The notes under the pieces were generated by a model. It did no database searches. It was not told the origin of the DNA and worked only from the letters and a program-made list of their open reading frames with translations. From Natronococcus roseus (GTDB lineage: Archaea; Halobacteriota; Halobacteria; Halobacteriales; Natrialbaceae): 64,000 bases of DNA. The stretch is from the NCBI RefSeq assembly GCF_043677095.1, contig NZ_JBHLJR010000002.1, forward strand, positions 124,001 to 188,000. Direction: 5' to 3'. This document shows, one piece after another, positions 63,804 to 64,000 of this stretch. Position numbers and translations under genes: made by a program. Numbering within the stretch: the stretch's first letter is position 1; each line of letters opens with the position of its first letter.

Positions 63804-64000
63804 ATGACCCGCGAGAGCACCGAAATCGCCCTTATCGGGACGGACGAGTCGGGAGTACTCGCGGAGCTGACCACCGCGCTCTACGATCGCGACGTCGAAC
63901 TGCTCGAGCTGGATCAGGCCGTCCGCGACGGCACCTTCCGGGTGAACGCCCGGGTCGATACCGACGGAATGACCGTTTCGCAGTCGGTCCTGCGATCGGA
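63804..64000 (+). CDS. ACT-domain protein, N-terminal part
   Basis: From ATG 63804 to the end of the window (about 65 residues): EIALIGTDESGVLAELTTALYDRDVELLELDQAVRDGTFRVNARVD is a clear ACT domain. ACT domains bind amino acids or other small ligands and occur in SerB, regulators and dehydrogenases. The partner domain lies outside the window. Confidence 0.75.
   Translation, partial: MTRESTEIALIGTDESGVLAELTTALYDRDVELLELDQAVRDGTFRVNARVDTDGMTVSQSVLRS

Overview
The window comes from a halophilic archaeon (class Halobacteria). The evidence is GC-rich DNA, very acidic proteins, twin-arginine lipoprotein signals (RR motif followed by a lipobox Cys), archaeal TATA boxes 25-30 nt ahead of apparently leaderless genes, an Orc1/Cdc6 initiator, amphi-Trp, PRC-barrel and DUF4097-type proteins, and a haloarchaeal TnpB element. 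A member of the Natrialbales is likely, but that is inference. No rRNA, tRNA or CRISPR array was seen.

Layout. 1-7795: a partial gene, a lipoprotein with a degenerate polysaccharide-deacetylase domain, a PAP2 phosphatase, a 2-hydroxycarboxylate transporter, a fused ADP-forming acyl-CoA synthetase and an MFS carrier. 7796-10690: a replication origin made of an orc1/cdc6 gene flanked by eight copies of a G-tract-ended box; the last copy is inverted relative to the others. 10691-21854: PRC-barrel protein, DUF4097 lipoprotein, an alpha/beta hydrolase broken by an in-frame stop, a sensor/HTH/small-membrane-protein module, amphi-Trp protein, ATP-grasp enzyme, LVIVD-like lipoprotein, blue-copper lipoprotein and a PAPS-reductase-family protein. 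21862-33377: tripartite tricarboxylate transporter (tctCBA), radical SAM enzyme, nucleotidyltransferase, trxA-trxB, cation/proton antiporter with TrkA domains, TauE/SafE carrier with a 50-residue partner, and a double UspA.

33558-58489 is a surface-glycan locus of about 25 kb. It holds an initiating phosphoglycosyl transferase (WbaP type), six glycosyltransferases, two sugar-nucleotide epimerases, a nucleotidyltransferase, an ABC exporter and a Wzx-type flippase, four O-antigen-ligase/polymerase-like membrane proteins, a PAP2 phosphatase that could recycle lipid pyrophosphate, two related P-loop proteins and a ParB-like protein. A plausible pathway is: sugar nucleotides are made (NTase, epimerases), the first sugar is loaded on a lipid (WbaP), the chain is extended (GT2/GT4), flipped (Wzx or ABC), and polymerised or transferred (ligases). 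The two P-loop proteins and the ParB-like protein have no obvious place in this scheme and are the best candidates for undescribed chemistry.

58490-64000 is an accessory zone with an acidic lipoprotein, a lower-GC methyltransferase, IS605-family remains, an intact TnpB-only element, small membrane proteins, AT-rich palindromes and the start of an ACT-domain gene. A solitary IS605-type left end also lies at 53507 inside the glycan locus, so this flank has repeatedly received insertion elements.
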